Virus record (IMG/VR): IMGVR_UViG_3300008450_000048
Coordinates: 1 to 56,390 of that record
Origin: a virus
Reading direction: 5' to 3' (one strand)
DNA: 56,390 nucleotides
The notes under the pieces were generated by a model that did no database searches, was not told where the DNA came from, and saw only the letters and a program-made list of their open reading frames with translations. The position numbers were made by a program, and so were the translations under genes. Numbering within the stretch: the first letter of the stretch is position 1; every line of letters starts with the position of its first letter. Shown here one piece after another: positions 17,587 to 24,016 of the stretch.

Positions 17587-17787
17587 TTATGCTGCCACTC
17601 GACGATACAGCGCGTCCATGAGCTTGGCCACATCCGCTGATCGGCCCGACTGGTTGGCGTAGATGCTGTCTGTCTTGCGTTCGATGCACATCCGGCAAAC
17701 CCATCTGGCGGTGTTGCGCAAGCGGCGCTTCTCTCCGGTGCTGCCGTCGCGCATAGCCTGGCAGCTGGTGCAGAACTTTTGGCTCAT
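17587..17787 (-). CDS. Small zinc-ribbon protein
   Basis: A protein of 66 residues from ATG 17787 (MSQKFCTSCQAMRDGSTGEK), with GGAG eight bases upstream and an ATGA overlap with the preceding gene. CxxC at residues 6-9 pairs with CRMC further on, giving a four-cysteine zinc ribbon. A basic linker lies between them. The rest is helical (ADVAKLMDALYRRV). Nucleic-acid binding is inferred only from the zinc ribbon. Confidence 0.6.
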   Translation of the reverse strand: MSQKFCTSCQAMRDGSTGEKRRLRNTARWVCRMCIERKTDSIYANQSGRSADVAKLMDALYRRVAA

Positions 17788-18347
17788 GTGTTTTTCTCCT
17801 TCAAGCTCACGCAAGTACCGCACAGTGCGCCATCGTCAGGCACGATACCGTCACCGCATGAGCAATAGACGCGCTGTGGCGGGGCGGTGCGTAGTTTGTC
17901 AATCCATTCTCTAGCTTCAGCGTCAAGTCTTTCCTGCGCTATTTCGTTAAAGCAGATGTACTGCTGCCAAAAGTCGGCGCAGTCATTCATCCACGCCACC
18001 GGCTCCGGTTCAGGTTGTGCAATACGCGCTGGTGTGACGTTCTTCAACGCCCAGTCAAGCCACTTAACGGGCGACATATCGTAATACCCATCAGGGCCGA
18101 CCGTAGAAAGCTCTTCACCTAATCGCATGGCTACGCTTTTCCATGCTGTGTTTGTCCATACGCTGGGGCCAAGCTGCGCTACTGACGCACCCGTGCTGTA
18201 GATATGCGTCACGCCCGATGGAGTCATCTTTAAGTCCCATCGCGAAAGTCTGGTGCGTAGCGCCTTCATCACATCAGCGCGATCGGTGGCGCGCCCCGAT
18301 TCAAAAGCGTCGAGTGCCTGCTCAAGCAGGTCGCGATCAGTCGTCAT
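17784..18347 (-). CDS. Unrecognised phage protein with C-terminal Cys motifs
   Basis: A protein of 187 residues, MTTDRDLLEQALDAFESG. The N-terminal helix region and the linker PEPEPVAWMND are common in phage proteins of unknown role. The C-terminal CSCGDGI, then CGTC suggests zinc binding. It is in the string of overlapping small genes between the Q-like gene and the packaging operon. Confidence 0.6.
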   Translation of the reverse strand: MTTDRDLLEQALDAFESGRATDRADVMKALRTRLSRWDLKMTPSGVTHIYSTGASVAQLGPSVWTNTAWKSVAMRLGEELSTVGPDGYYDMSPVKWLDWALKNVTPARIAQPEPEPVAWMNDCADFWQQYICFNEIAQERLDAEAREWIDKLRTAPPQRVYCSCGDGIVPDDGALCGTCVSLKEKNT

Positions 18348-18507
18348 CTTTCACCTCCCAGATCACTGTCGATCCCGGTGGCATTAACGCATCAGGATTG
18401 CATTCGCATGGCATGCCTGCGCCATCGCAGAAGATGCAGTTGTGAGCTTCTTTGTTCGGATGGTTCTCGCACACCCACAGCGTGCCGTTGCAGTTGGGGC
18501 AGGTCAT
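18337..18507 (-). CDS. Small multi-cysteine protein
   Basis: A protein of 56 residues from ATG 18507 (MTCPNCNGTLWVCENHPNKE), with AAGGA five bases upstream. It has eight cysteines in CPNC, VCENH, CIFCDGAGMPCEC. The pattern resembles a DnaJ-type zinc finger (CxxCxGxG-like). It overlaps its neighbours at both ends (ATGA upstream). Function is unknown; a chaperone-like zinc module is only a guess. Confidence 0.6.
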   Translation of the reverse strand: MTCPNCNGTLWVCENHPNKEAHNCIFCDGAGMPCECNPDALMPPGSTVIWEVKDDD

Positions 18508-18710
18508 GATCTTCCTTCGGTCATTTTTTTCTTGATGCTCGCGGGGATCTTCGGCTTCGGACACCAGCCGAGACAGTCGTCGCTCCAGTTACCAATGATC
18601 AGCACGCCGCCAGGATTCAAGAGCAGCACGCTGGCATTGCGTGGTGGTGGATCGATGTCAGGATCACGGAACCACAGTGCGTCGGTGGTCGGGTGTAAAG
18701 GGTCGCTCAT
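18504..18710 (-). CDS. Small phage protein (DUF551-like)
   Basis: A protein of 68 residues, MSDPLHPTTDALWFRDPDID. The core PPPRNASVLLLNPGGVLIIG, then CLGWCPKPKIP, resembles the short W...P...VL...G family seen in many phages. It is coupled to both neighbours by ATGA overlaps. No function is known. Confidence 0.6.
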   Translation of the reverse strand: MSDPLHPTTDALWFRDPDIDPPPRNASVLLLNPGGVLIIGNWSDDCLGWCPKPKIPASIKKKMTEGRS

Positions 18711-18808
18711 TCGTCCCCCATCATCAGCGTGATCCAGATCGCCATGCCGATTAGCAGCACCAGGCCGCCGGCTGCGATTAGTACGACGCCAAGAAACATA
18801 AGGGTCAT
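18707..18808 (-). CDS. 33-residue single-span membrane protein
   Basis: ATG 18808 opens MTLMFLGVVLIAAGGLVLLI, followed by GMAIWITLMMGDE and stop. Both ends overlap neighbours by ATGA, which supports translation. It is one hydrophobic helix with an acidic tail. Function is unknown. Confidence 0.55.
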   Translation of the reverse strand: MTLMFLGVVLIAAGGLVLLIGMAIWITLMMGDE

Positions 18809-19116
18809 GCTTGCATCTCCTTCATCAGGTATCGCAGCTCCACGGTCTGCGCTGCTTCGCGCAGCTTCGATACGTTGGTCTTCTTCATCACCTCAATCGC
18901 AATTGCAATGAACGTCTCGATCTCAGCGCGCTCTTCATCGCCCCAGCCGATCAAGCCTGCAATGGCAGACTGCATGCGCTCGTCTTTCAGCTTTGCCGCT
19001 CGCTCGACCAGGTACTCGAGATCCTCACGCGGGATGGCTGAGCGTTGCTGCAGCAGATCCGTCATGCGAGCGGCCTGCTCGGCAACGAAGTCAGCGTCGG
19101 GTCGTATGCGTCGCAT
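18805..19116 (-). CDS. Unrecognised helical protein
   Basis: A protein of 103 residues, MRRIRPDADFVAEQAARMTD. It is almost entirely helical and highly charged (REDLEYLVERAAKLKDERM, then EIETFIAIAIEVMKK). No family motif is seen. It overlaps the downstream small membrane gene. Confidence 0.55.
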   Translation of the reverse strand: MRRIRPDADFVAEQAARMTDLLQQRSAIPREDLEYLVERAAKLKDERMQSAIAGLIGWGDEERAEIETFIAIAIEVMKKTNVSKLREAAQTVELRYLMKEMQA

Positions 19117-19125
19117 CGTTAGCCT

Positions 19126-19320
19126 TCACAGACGGTGTTTGTTTCTGTTCTTCCGGCACCACTCGCGGTGCTCGGTGCTGAAGTCCGGGCTGATCTCAAC
19201 GAGCTGGCAAGAAGGCTTGTTCGGAACTTTGTCGAGCTGCGTTGCGAAGTACAGCGACCAACACGCGACTGCGGCCATGTACACGTACAGCAGCAGCTCT
19301 GTCGTCTTAATCTCTTTCAT
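19126..19320 (-). CDS. Small membrane-anchored protein
   Basis: A protein of 64 residues, MKEIKTTELLLYVYMAAVAC. A single N-terminal hydrophobic segment (residues about 9-26) is followed by a short polar tail with two cysteines (PSCQLV, EWCRK). It could be an inner-membrane anchor or a secreted peptide. Function is unknown. Confidence 0.5.
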   Translation of the reverse strand: MKEIKTTELLLYVYMAAVACWSLYFATQLDKVPNKPSCQLVEISPDFSTEHREWCRKNRNKHRL

Positions 19321-19330
19321 TGACTCCCCT

Positions 19331-19540
19331 TCATTCCGGTTTGCCCGTCATCAAGTCCACGAGCGCCGCATACGCAGCTTTGCTCTGCTCGTGCGTCTTG
19401 GCGCGCACCACGTCGTAGCCCAGCACGTACGCACGCGCCAGCCTTCTCAGCAGTGCTGCAGCCTCAACGTCGCCCTCGTCACGCGCACGGTCCAGCAACA
19501 TGTCAGCCAACTGCTCGGCCTTTCGCTCAATCGAATGCAT
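19331..19540 (-). CDS. Small helical protein, first gene after the P19.6 promoter
   Basis: A protein of 69 residues, MHSIERKAEQLADMLLDRAR. It is Ala/Arg-rich and helical. A strong ribosome site (AAGGAGGAG) lies just before the ATG. It follows the best sigma70-like promoter in the window with no terminator between. Function is unknown. Confidence 0.6.
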   Translation of the reverse strand: MHSIERKAEQLADMLLDRARDEGDVEAAALLRRLARAYVLGYDVVRAKTHEQSKAAYAALVDLMTGKPE

Positions 19541-19566
19541 GTCTCCTCCTTTTTTTGTGCTTTGGA

Positions 19567-19595
19567 ATTATAAGCTTTGTGATACTTCTAGCCAA
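19567..19595 (-). promoter_or_regulatory. Leftward promoter with embedded operator (P19.6, PR'-like position)
   Basis: Read leftward: TTGGCT (19595-19590), a 17-base spacer, consensus TATAAT (19572-19567). The operator copy at 19569-19584 (TATCACAAAGCTTATA on the minus strand) spans spacer and -10. It overlaps the 3' end of the Q-like gene, the same place as lambda PR' relative to Q. Confidence 0.8.
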
Positions 19596-19935
19596 GGGTT
19601 TTGTCGACAAAGTCCGCGACCATCTGCACCGCCTCGACCAGCAGTCGCTCGTCGTCCTCGCCGGCCGGCAACGTCTTGCGTGACCATGGCCTGAAGTGCC
19701 GGGACAGGACGCGGTAGTGCTCCGCATGCTTGGTGTGCAGGTGCTCGACGGCCGCGGCCACCGCCTGGATCTCGGCGCTTGAGTAGCCGAACACATCGAC
19801 CTCGGTGCTGATCTCGAGCAGGCCGCGGAAGGTCGGCGACACCGACGGCAGGCCAAGCCTCTGCTCAGCGTCGTGCCAGTCCGATCGCGCCCAGCCGTGC
19901 AGCAGCTCGGCAGCCCATGGCGGGTTCAGCTTCAC
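19588..19935 (-). CDS. Candidate late antiterminator (Q-like) by position; otherwise unrecognised
   Basis: A protein of 115 residues, MKLNPPWAAELLHGWARSDW. It is helical. The C-terminal half (EIQAVAAAVEHLHTKHAEHY, then HFRPWSRKTL) has the general look of small Q/ArpU-type regulators with a helix-turn-helix-like end. The position supports this: directly after RusA and an 82-residue small gene, and immediately before the P19.6 promoter, as lambdoid phages place Q. The sequence alone does not prove it. It could be an unrelated small helical protein. Confidence 0.4.
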   Translation of the reverse strand: MKLNPPWAAELLHGWARSDWHDAEQRLGLPSVSPTFRGLLEISTEVDVFGYSSAEIQAVAAAVEHLHTKHAEHYRVLSRHFRPWSRKTLPAGEDDERLLVEAVQMVADFVDKTLG

Positions 19936-20180
19936 ACACGCTCCAGCCTGCAGCCTTCCAGCTCGGTCCGCTTGACCTCGACCACGGTCCGCGTGTACGG
20001 CCAGCCTCGGCTGTCCACAAACACCACGCGCACGCGGTCGTCGCTCTGCCGCATTGATCGCGCTGCCTTGCCGATCGCCAAGTTGGCAAGCTTGCAGCGG
20101 CCAGTGACTGTCTCCCAGGTCTTCGCGCCGTACGGCCGCACCTGGCCGATGAAATAGCCGCTTATCTTTTTGAAAATCAT
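19932..20180 (-). CDS. Unrecognised small protein
   Basis: A protein of 82 residues, MIFKKISGYFIGQVRPYGAK. It is basic, with a beta-rich C-terminal part (RVRVVFVDSRGWPYTRTVVE). It overlaps both the RusA gene and the Q-like gene by ATGA. No family is recognised. Confidence 0.55.
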   Translation of the reverse strand: MIFKKISGYFIGQVRPYGAKTWETVTGRCKLANLAIGKAARSMRQSDDRVRVVFVDSRGWPYTRTVVEVKRTELEGCRLERV

Positions 20181-20593
20181 CGTGTCCCCTCCTCGCTGAC
20201 CTCGACCATCACCCGGCCGCCCTTCACCGGCTCGACCACCTCAAACCCGACGCGCCACTTGCTGTCGTCCACGCCCATCGCATCAGCCAGGCCATCGAGG
20301 CCGGCCTTCATGGACGCGAGCATGTTGTCCCAGTCCCTGGCCCGTTTGTCCGGCGGGAAGAACATCAGATCGACGCGTACGGCGTTTTCTGACCCCCGGA
20401 GGTATCCAAGCCCCGCCAGCTCGCCGATCGCCCTGCAGCGGGCGCGATAGACCCTTTTGAGCTTGCTCGTCACCGCCCAGTGCTCGCGCGCGTTCGGCGA
20501 CAGACGCCGATCAGGCCAAGGAATTTCCAGCAGGAAACTTCTTTTGTGACAAGTCACATTATTAATTTTTTCTATCACTTTGCTGATCTCCAT
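20177..20593 (-). CDS. rusA: RusA-family Holliday junction resolvase
   Basis: Up to 138 residues. The core starts at FLLEIPWPDRRLSPNAREHW and holds the catalytic aspartates in RARDWDNM (D87, D89), GLDGLAD (D100) and VDDSKW. RusA cuts four-way junctions and helps resolve branched DNA before packaging. The start is unclear. ATG 20593 has no ribosome site and lies within an operator copy; GTG at about 20578 has GGAG nine bases upstream. Two operator copies overlap the 5' end. Confidence 0.85.
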   Translation of the reverse strand: MEISKVIEKINNVTCHKRSFLLEIPWPDRRLSPNAREHWAVTSKLKRVYRARCRAIGELAGLGYLRGSENAVRVDLMFFPPDKRARDWDNMLASMKAGLDGLADAMGVDDSKWRVGFEVVEPVKGGRVMVEVSEEGTR

Positions 20594-20607
20594 TAATCAT
20601 TGTGATA
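20573..20607. promoter_or_regulatory. Tandem operator copies at the 5' end of rusA
   Basis: Two copies: 20573-20588 (TATCACTTTGCTGATC) and 20592-20607 (ending ATTGTGATA). The second overlaps the ATG at 20593-20591. The -10 for leftward transcription (TAATGG) is plausible but the -35 is poor, so they may act as roadblocks or as part of an autoregulated start. Confidence 0.5.
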
Positions 20608-20664
20608 GTTCTGCGGTGCGGCTTTTGGCGCAAACCGGGTGGACTTTTTGTGAAGTTTTTCTGG

Positions 20665-20885
20665 CCTGTCCGCCACCCATCCGCCTCTATCCGCCACCCC
20701 TAAAGGGTGTGGCGGATTGGCGGATAGCGCCCGCCAAAGATCCGCCAACTTATCCGCCAACTGCCACCACCTCAAAACCCGCATAAACACTGGCTTTTTT
20801 CGATGTCGCTGGCTTATCCGCCAGCTATCCGCCAAACATCCGCCAGTTGCCAATTTGATACGTCCGCCAAGCTATCCGCCAACAC
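20665..20885. other. Iteron block, probable replication origin
   Basis: The 305-base gap between rusA and the primase gene holds 13 copies of TATCCGCCA or close variants: eleven direct (20669, 20679, 20688, 20730, 20740, 20751, 20815, 20826, 20837, 20863, 20873) and two inverted (20710-20717, 20718-20726). A T-rich stretch lies on the left (20641-20665). Arrays like this, beside the replication initiator gene, are typical of initiator-bound origins such as lambda ori. An open frame of 86 codons crossing the array only reads the repeats and is not a gene. Confidence 0.75.
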
Positions 20886-20898
20886 TTTTGCCTATTTT

Positions 20899-22935
20899 TT
20901 AGGCAGATAAATCACTCGAATTCATGGCCAGAAAACCGGTCATGGACAGGTGATCTATTGCACTTTCGGAAAGATCCCAGCCGCCCTTGCCGCCGCTTGC
21001 GAGACCCTGATCCTTCATCGTTTTCATGATTCTGGAGATCGTCCGCTCGCTGCAACCGAGCGCGATCGCCATCGGCGGGACGCCCGGCCAGCGCGGATGC
21101 ATGGCCTTGGCCACGTCCAAAGCGGTCAGATCCGTGCCGTTGGTCCGCTTGCCGACCACGAAGTCCATGGGGTTCCCGTCGACCTCGATGTAGGCGCCCA
21201 TGATCTCGACATCGCATTCGTCGTTGATCCCAAGGCCGGTCTGGACGATCTTGAATCGCCGCTTGGCCGGCATCTCGGCGTCTTTCATTTTGGTAACTTG
21301 CATCTCGATCTGGCCCATCGATCCCTTGACCCAGATCTCCTGGTCCATGGCGCCTTTGAATGCGGAAGATCCCCGCGCACGGTCCATGTCATGGCCTGAG
21401 TGGTGGACGGTCATGACGTTGCACTTCCACCGCCGGCGGATGTACTCGTCCAGGTGCTCGATGAACATGTTCGCGTCCTGCTGCTTGTTCTCGTCCCCGT
21501 CGCCGAAGTTCCTGGCCAGCGTGTCGACGATCACCAGCGACGGTGCGTGCCCGGTCTGCGCGGCCAGCCGCTCGACTTCCAGCGACAGGCCTGCTGCCGC
21601 GTCAGCGTTCAGGATCATGACCGCCCGGTTGGACTTGAAGAGCGGAACGTCCTTGGACAGCTTCACGCCGCGCGCTTTCTGCCAGGCTGCGAATCGGCGT
21701 GCGAGACCGTTGTGGCCTTCGCCGGCGATGTAAAACACCGCTCCCTGCTTAACAGGCATCCCGTGCCAGGGTGTGCCGGTGGCAACACAGCAGGCGATGT
21801 CGACCACGGTGAAGGACTTGCCCCCGCCGGAGGGTCCAAAGACCATCGACAGGGCGTCCGTCTCGAGGTAGTTCTCGACCAGCCACTGGATGGGTTTTAA
21901 GTCGTTCAGCAGCTCGTCGACCTGCGTGAACAACGGCCGGTCTGGCTCTTGTGCCTGGATCTCGCCGGTCTCTGGATCGACGAACTGCAGTGCCGGGCGT
22001 GGCGGTGGCTTGTATTTCTCCTCAGCGCCGCGCACGCAGCGAGGGATGTCTTTGTATCGGCTCTCCCAGCGATCGTCTTTGGCGCCTGGATAGGCGTTCA
22101 TGAGGCCGCGCAGCATGTTCGTGACCGCCGCTGGGTGGGCGCCGGTTGAGATCATCGATGCGGCAATGATGTTCAGTGGCTCATGAAATGAGCCTGCCAT
22201 GACGGCCTGCACGGCTGCCTGCAGTTTCTCGTCCTGCGTTGTGCCGAACGAAGTCGGCATCGGAATTGAGAGGTTTGCTGCGGCCACCGATGCATTGCGC
22301 ACCGAGTCCAGATCCATGCCGACCGACGCGCATGCGTCTTCCAGTGTCAGCCGGATCTCCGGGCGCCAGACCAGCAGGCGATGCTTGAAGTGCCCCGTCA
22401 CCCGCGGCTTCTGGTTCGTCCCCTGCGGCAGGCGAACGTATCGAACAGAATTGTTGCCGGAGATGTCGCCGCCAATGAAGCCGCGCATGGTCATGGACTT
22501 CACGACCGCCGAGCACAGGTCTTCGTTGGCGCAATCTGGATCGTCGCCGTCTAAGAAGTAGCCAGCCTGGGTCTTGCCGGGTGATGTCTCGAGCACCCAC
22601 GAGGGTGGTGAGAAGAGGCTTTCGAGGTCCACGTCGTCGACCACCAGCGCCAGCATGCGAACGAAGGTGGACTTTCGCCGGTAGAAGTAGCCGTCCTGTG
22701 CCTTGCCGACTGCAGCAACGCTGAAGTAGGTATTGAACTCTCCCCAGCTGTCGCACATTGACCGCTCGTGGTCGGCCGGCGTGTAGACCACGCCCTTCCA
22801 CTTTGCGTCATCGCTGTTCGGGTTCCCGTGGAAGCGGTTGACCCACAGGCACGCGCCTTCTGGCGCACCCTGCGCCAGCTCGGCCAGGAAATCGGTGTTG
22901 GAAACTACAGCATTGTGATTCTCTTGTGTGCTCAT
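20899..22935 (-). CDS. Primase-helicase (RepB/AEP-like primase plus RepA-like AAA+ ATPase)
   Basis: A protein of 678 residues from ATG 22935 (MSTQENHNAVVSNTDFLAEL), with GGGGAGGG about ten bases upstream. A TTG start at 23025 is less likely. Residues 90-130 carry primase-like motifs (LALVVDDVD, ETSPGKTQAGYF). NNSVRYVRLPQGTN follows at about 161. Walker A is FGPSGGGKS (366-374), with FYIAGEGHNG and LVIVDTLARN downstream. The C-terminal 70 residues look like a winged helix (PPMAIALGCSERTISRIMKT). It should prime and unwind at the adjacent iteron origin. Confidence 0.85.
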   Translation of the reverse strand: MSTQENHNAVVSNTDFLAELAQGAPEGACLWVNRFHGNPNSDDAKWKGVVYTPADHERSMCDSWGEFNTYFSVAAVGKAQDGYFYRRKSTFVRMLALVVDDVDLESLFSPPSWVLETSPGKTQAGYFLDGDDPDCANEDLCSAVVKSMTMRGFIGGDISGNNSVRYVRLPQGTNQKPRVTGHFKHRLLVWRPEIRLTLEDACASVGMDLDSVRNASVAAANLSIPMPTSFGTTQDEKLQAAVQAVMAGSFHEPLNIIAASMISTGAHPAAVTNMLRGLMNAYPGAKDDRWESRYKDIPRCVRGAEEKYKPPPRPALQFVDPETGEIQAQEPDRPLFTQVDELLNDLKPIQWLVENYLETDALSMVFGPSGGGKSFTVVDIACCVATGTPWHGMPVKQGAVFYIAGEGHNGLARRFAAWQKARGVKLSKDVPLFKSNRAVMILNADAAAGLSLEVERLAAQTGHAPSLVIVDTLARNFGDGDENKQQDANMFIEHLDEYIRRRWKCNVMTVHHSGHDMDRARGSSAFKGAMDQEIWVKGSMGQIEMQVTKMKDAEMPAKRRFKIVQTGLGINDECDVEIMGAYIEVDGNPMDFVVGKRTNGTDLTALDVAKAMHPRWPGVPPMAIALGCSERTISRIMKTMKDQGLASGGKGGWDLSESAIDHLSMTGFLAMNSSDLSA
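22905..22920 (-). promoter_or_regulatory. Operator copy inside the primase 5' end
   Basis: The plus-strand 16-mer ends in CATTGTGATT. It lies 15-30 bases inside the primase gene. The minus-strand CACAATGCTGTAGT is shared with P12.0, but there is no good -35. It may act as a downstream roadblock for the P23.1 promoter. Confidence 0.5.
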
Positions 22936-23039
22936 CACGAAATTGCCCTCCCCTGCACTGCCGTGAGCGGGAAGGAAGGTGTGTGAGCGATGATTGTTTT
23001 GACTGCCACTGATGAACCCCCTCAATGCTTGAACCTGGA

Positions 23040-23078
23040 AAAAGAAAGCCGAACGGCAGGCGGCGGTTCAGTCCGCTT
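23040..23078 (-). terminator. Possible leader terminator upstream of the primase gene
   Basis: Minus strand: CUGAAC (23071-23066) can pair with GUUCGG (23054-23049, one G-U pair) and is followed by CUUUCUUUUUCC. It lies between the P23.1 promoter and the primase start. The loop is long (11 bases), so the structure is weaker than the other leader terminators. Confidence 0.4.
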
Positions 23079-23107
23079 TTCGGGAGCTACCCTAGCCGTG
23101 GCTCAAA

Positions 23108-23137
23108 ACTTAACCATTGTGATATTCAGCTGCTCAA
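23108..23137 (-). promoter_or_regulatory. Leftward promoter with embedded operator for the primase (P23.1)
   Basis: Read leftward: TTGAGC (23137-23132), an 18-base spacer, TTAAGT (23113-23108). The operator copy is 23109-23124 (minus-strand TATCACAATGG). It lies between the Cro-like gene and the primase gene. Confidence 0.65.
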
Positions 23138-23167
23138 TTTAGGTGCCAAATCCACCATAACGAGCAC

Positions 23168-23195
23168 TTGCACAAAACTTCACAGCTGTTATGCT
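23168..23195 (+). promoter_or_regulatory. Rightward promoter antisense to the Cro-like gene (PRE-like geometry)
   Basis: TTGCAC (23168-23173), a 16-base spacer, TATGCT (23190-23195). The spacer holds an operator-like 16-mer (23178-23193, CTTCACAGCTGTTATG). Transcription would run antisense through the Cro-like gene and then into the CI-like gene, the geometry of lambda PRE. Confidence 0.5.
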
Positions 23196-23380
23196 CTGCG
23201 CCTCAGAATCTCAGGTGATGCCTTGAGTTTGCCCTTGGTGATGTGCTCGAGCCGCAGCTGCTGCAAGTGGGGAATCTTCCCCCGAGTTCGCCACATGGAG
23301 ATGGTCGGCTGCTGCACGCCGAGTGCCTGGGCGACAGCGACTTGCGATCCGAAGAACTTGATGACTTGGTCTATTTTCAT
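23189..23380 (-). CDS. Cro-like helix-turn-helix regulator
   Basis: A protein of 63 residues, MKIDQVIKFFGSQVAVAQAL. The helix-turn-helix covers residues about 11-32 (SQVAVAQALGVQQPTISMWR), followed by KIPHLQQLRLEHITKGKLKA, the usual short Cro/YdaS-type end. It is divergent from the CI-like gene and is the first gene of the leftward replication arm. It is expected to repress lysogeny functions or moderate early transcription by binding the same operators as the CI-like protein. That binding is inferred. Confidence 0.8.
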   Translation of the reverse strand: MKIDQVIKFFGSQVAVAQALGVQQPTISMWRTRGKIPHLQQLRLEHITKGKLKASPEILRRRA

Positions 23381-23397
23381 GATGTGAATTATTGAGT

Positions 23398-23435
23398 TTG
23401 CAGGTACTTGCTCTAACAGTATAACTCTTGTGATG
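23398..23435. promoter_or_regulatory. Divergent promoter region with operator between the two regulators
   Basis: Rightward: TTGCAG (23398-23403), a 16-base spacer, TATAAC (23420-23425). Leftward: TATACT at 23423-23418 with a weak -35 near 23446-23441. The operator copy 23420-23435 (TATAACTCTTGTGATG) overlaps the rightward -10/start and lies in the leftward spacer. One bound dimer could therefore affect both directions. Confidence 0.65.
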
Positions 23436-23437
23436 GC

Positions 23438-23458
23438 GGAAAGGGAAGCCCCCTTTTT
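23438..23458 (+). terminator. Terminator-like hairpin in the leader of the CI-like gene
   Basis: AAAGGG (23440-23445), a five-base loop, CCCTTT (23451-23456), then more T residues. It lies between the promoter and the ATG at 23473, where an attenuator would be. No good ribosome site is seen before that ATG. Confidence 0.5.
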
Positions 23459-23472
23459 CCGCCTCTATTCCA

Positions 23473-23871
23473 ATGACAAAGCATGTTCCGCAAAACCACG
23501 TAGGCGATAAGCTTGATCCCGCATTTCAGTCCTGGGCCAAGAAGGCCTCTATAGGAGAGAGACTGAGGTGGTTACTTGAGTACCGGGACATGAAACAGAC
23601 GCAACTCGCAGAGACCATTGGCACCACGCAGGCGGCGATATCGAACATCGTCACCAACGCATCACGAAAACCCAGCGCACCGACGCTGCTCAGAATGGCA
23701 GCCGCCCTCCAGGCGTCCGCAGACTGGATCATCACCGGCGACGGGCACCCGTTTGAAGTCTCGACGGTAGGCAAGCGCGCCGAGAAAGACCTGCTGGCAG
23801 CGTTTCGGGACATGGATCCACAAGCCCAAGCGGCGCTGCTTGCTGCCGCGAAGGCGATGTCAAACAAATAA
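23473..23871 (+). CDS. CI-like repressor (XRE family, no peptidase domain)
   Basis: A protein of 132 residues, MTKHVPQNHVGDKLDPAFQS. An XRE helix-turn-helix lies at about residues 28-80 (GERLRWLLEYRDMKQTQLAE, then TIGTTQAAISNIV). The C-terminal 45 residues (KRAEKDLLAAFRDMDPQAQA) are helical. They lack the S24/LexA Ser-Lys protease domain, so RecA-stimulated self-cleavage is not expected. It leads the rightward arm that ends in int, as lambda cI does. It is the best candidate for the protein binding the dispersed operators. Confidence 0.8.
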   Translation: MTKHVPQNHVGDKLDPAFQSWAKKASIGERLRWLLEYRDMKQTQLAETIGTTQAAISNIVTNASRKPSAPTLLRMAAALQASADWIITGDGHPFEVSTVGKRAEKDLLAAFRDMDPQAQAALLAAAKAMSNK

Positions 23872-23923
23872 TTATCCTTGGCACTTCAGTAGTTGCCTCT
23901 ACTTATTTACCCTTGAAAACTTC

Positions 23924-23953
23924 TTGCAAGTAACTTCACAATGGTGATATATT
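23924..23953 (+). promoter_or_regulatory. Early rightward promoter with embedded operator (P23.9)
   Basis: TTGCAA (23924-23929), an 18-base spacer, TATATT (23948-23953). The operator copy is 23934-23949 (CTTCACAATGGTGATA), the most complete palindrome of the early promoters. It serves the small-gene operon from 24017. Confidence 0.8.
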
Positions 23954-23959
23954 GTCTCC

Positions 23960-23998
23960 GTGATCTCAACGATCACAGCTTTTCCGGGGCGACCGGAA
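23960..23998 (+). other. Two tandem hairpins at the 5' end of the P23.9 transcript
   Basis: Hairpin 1: GTGATC-TCAAC-GATCAC (23960-23976). Hairpin 2: TTCCGG-GGCGA-CCGGAA (23982-23998). They begin about seven bases after the -10 box. P25.9 has the same arrangement with a different sequence. They may stabilise the mRNA or act as put-like antitermination RNA. Confidence 0.6.
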
Positions 23999-24016
23999 CG
24001 AGTCAAGGAGACCAAC

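Noticed and set aside
20593-20853. 86-codon open frame over the iterons
   Set aside because: Its protein is only the translation of the TATCCGCCA repeats; the block is better explained as an origin.
20890-20904. GCCTA-TTTTT-TAGGC hairpin at the primase stop
   Set aside because: There is no U-run after the stem in either direction, so it is not called a terminator.
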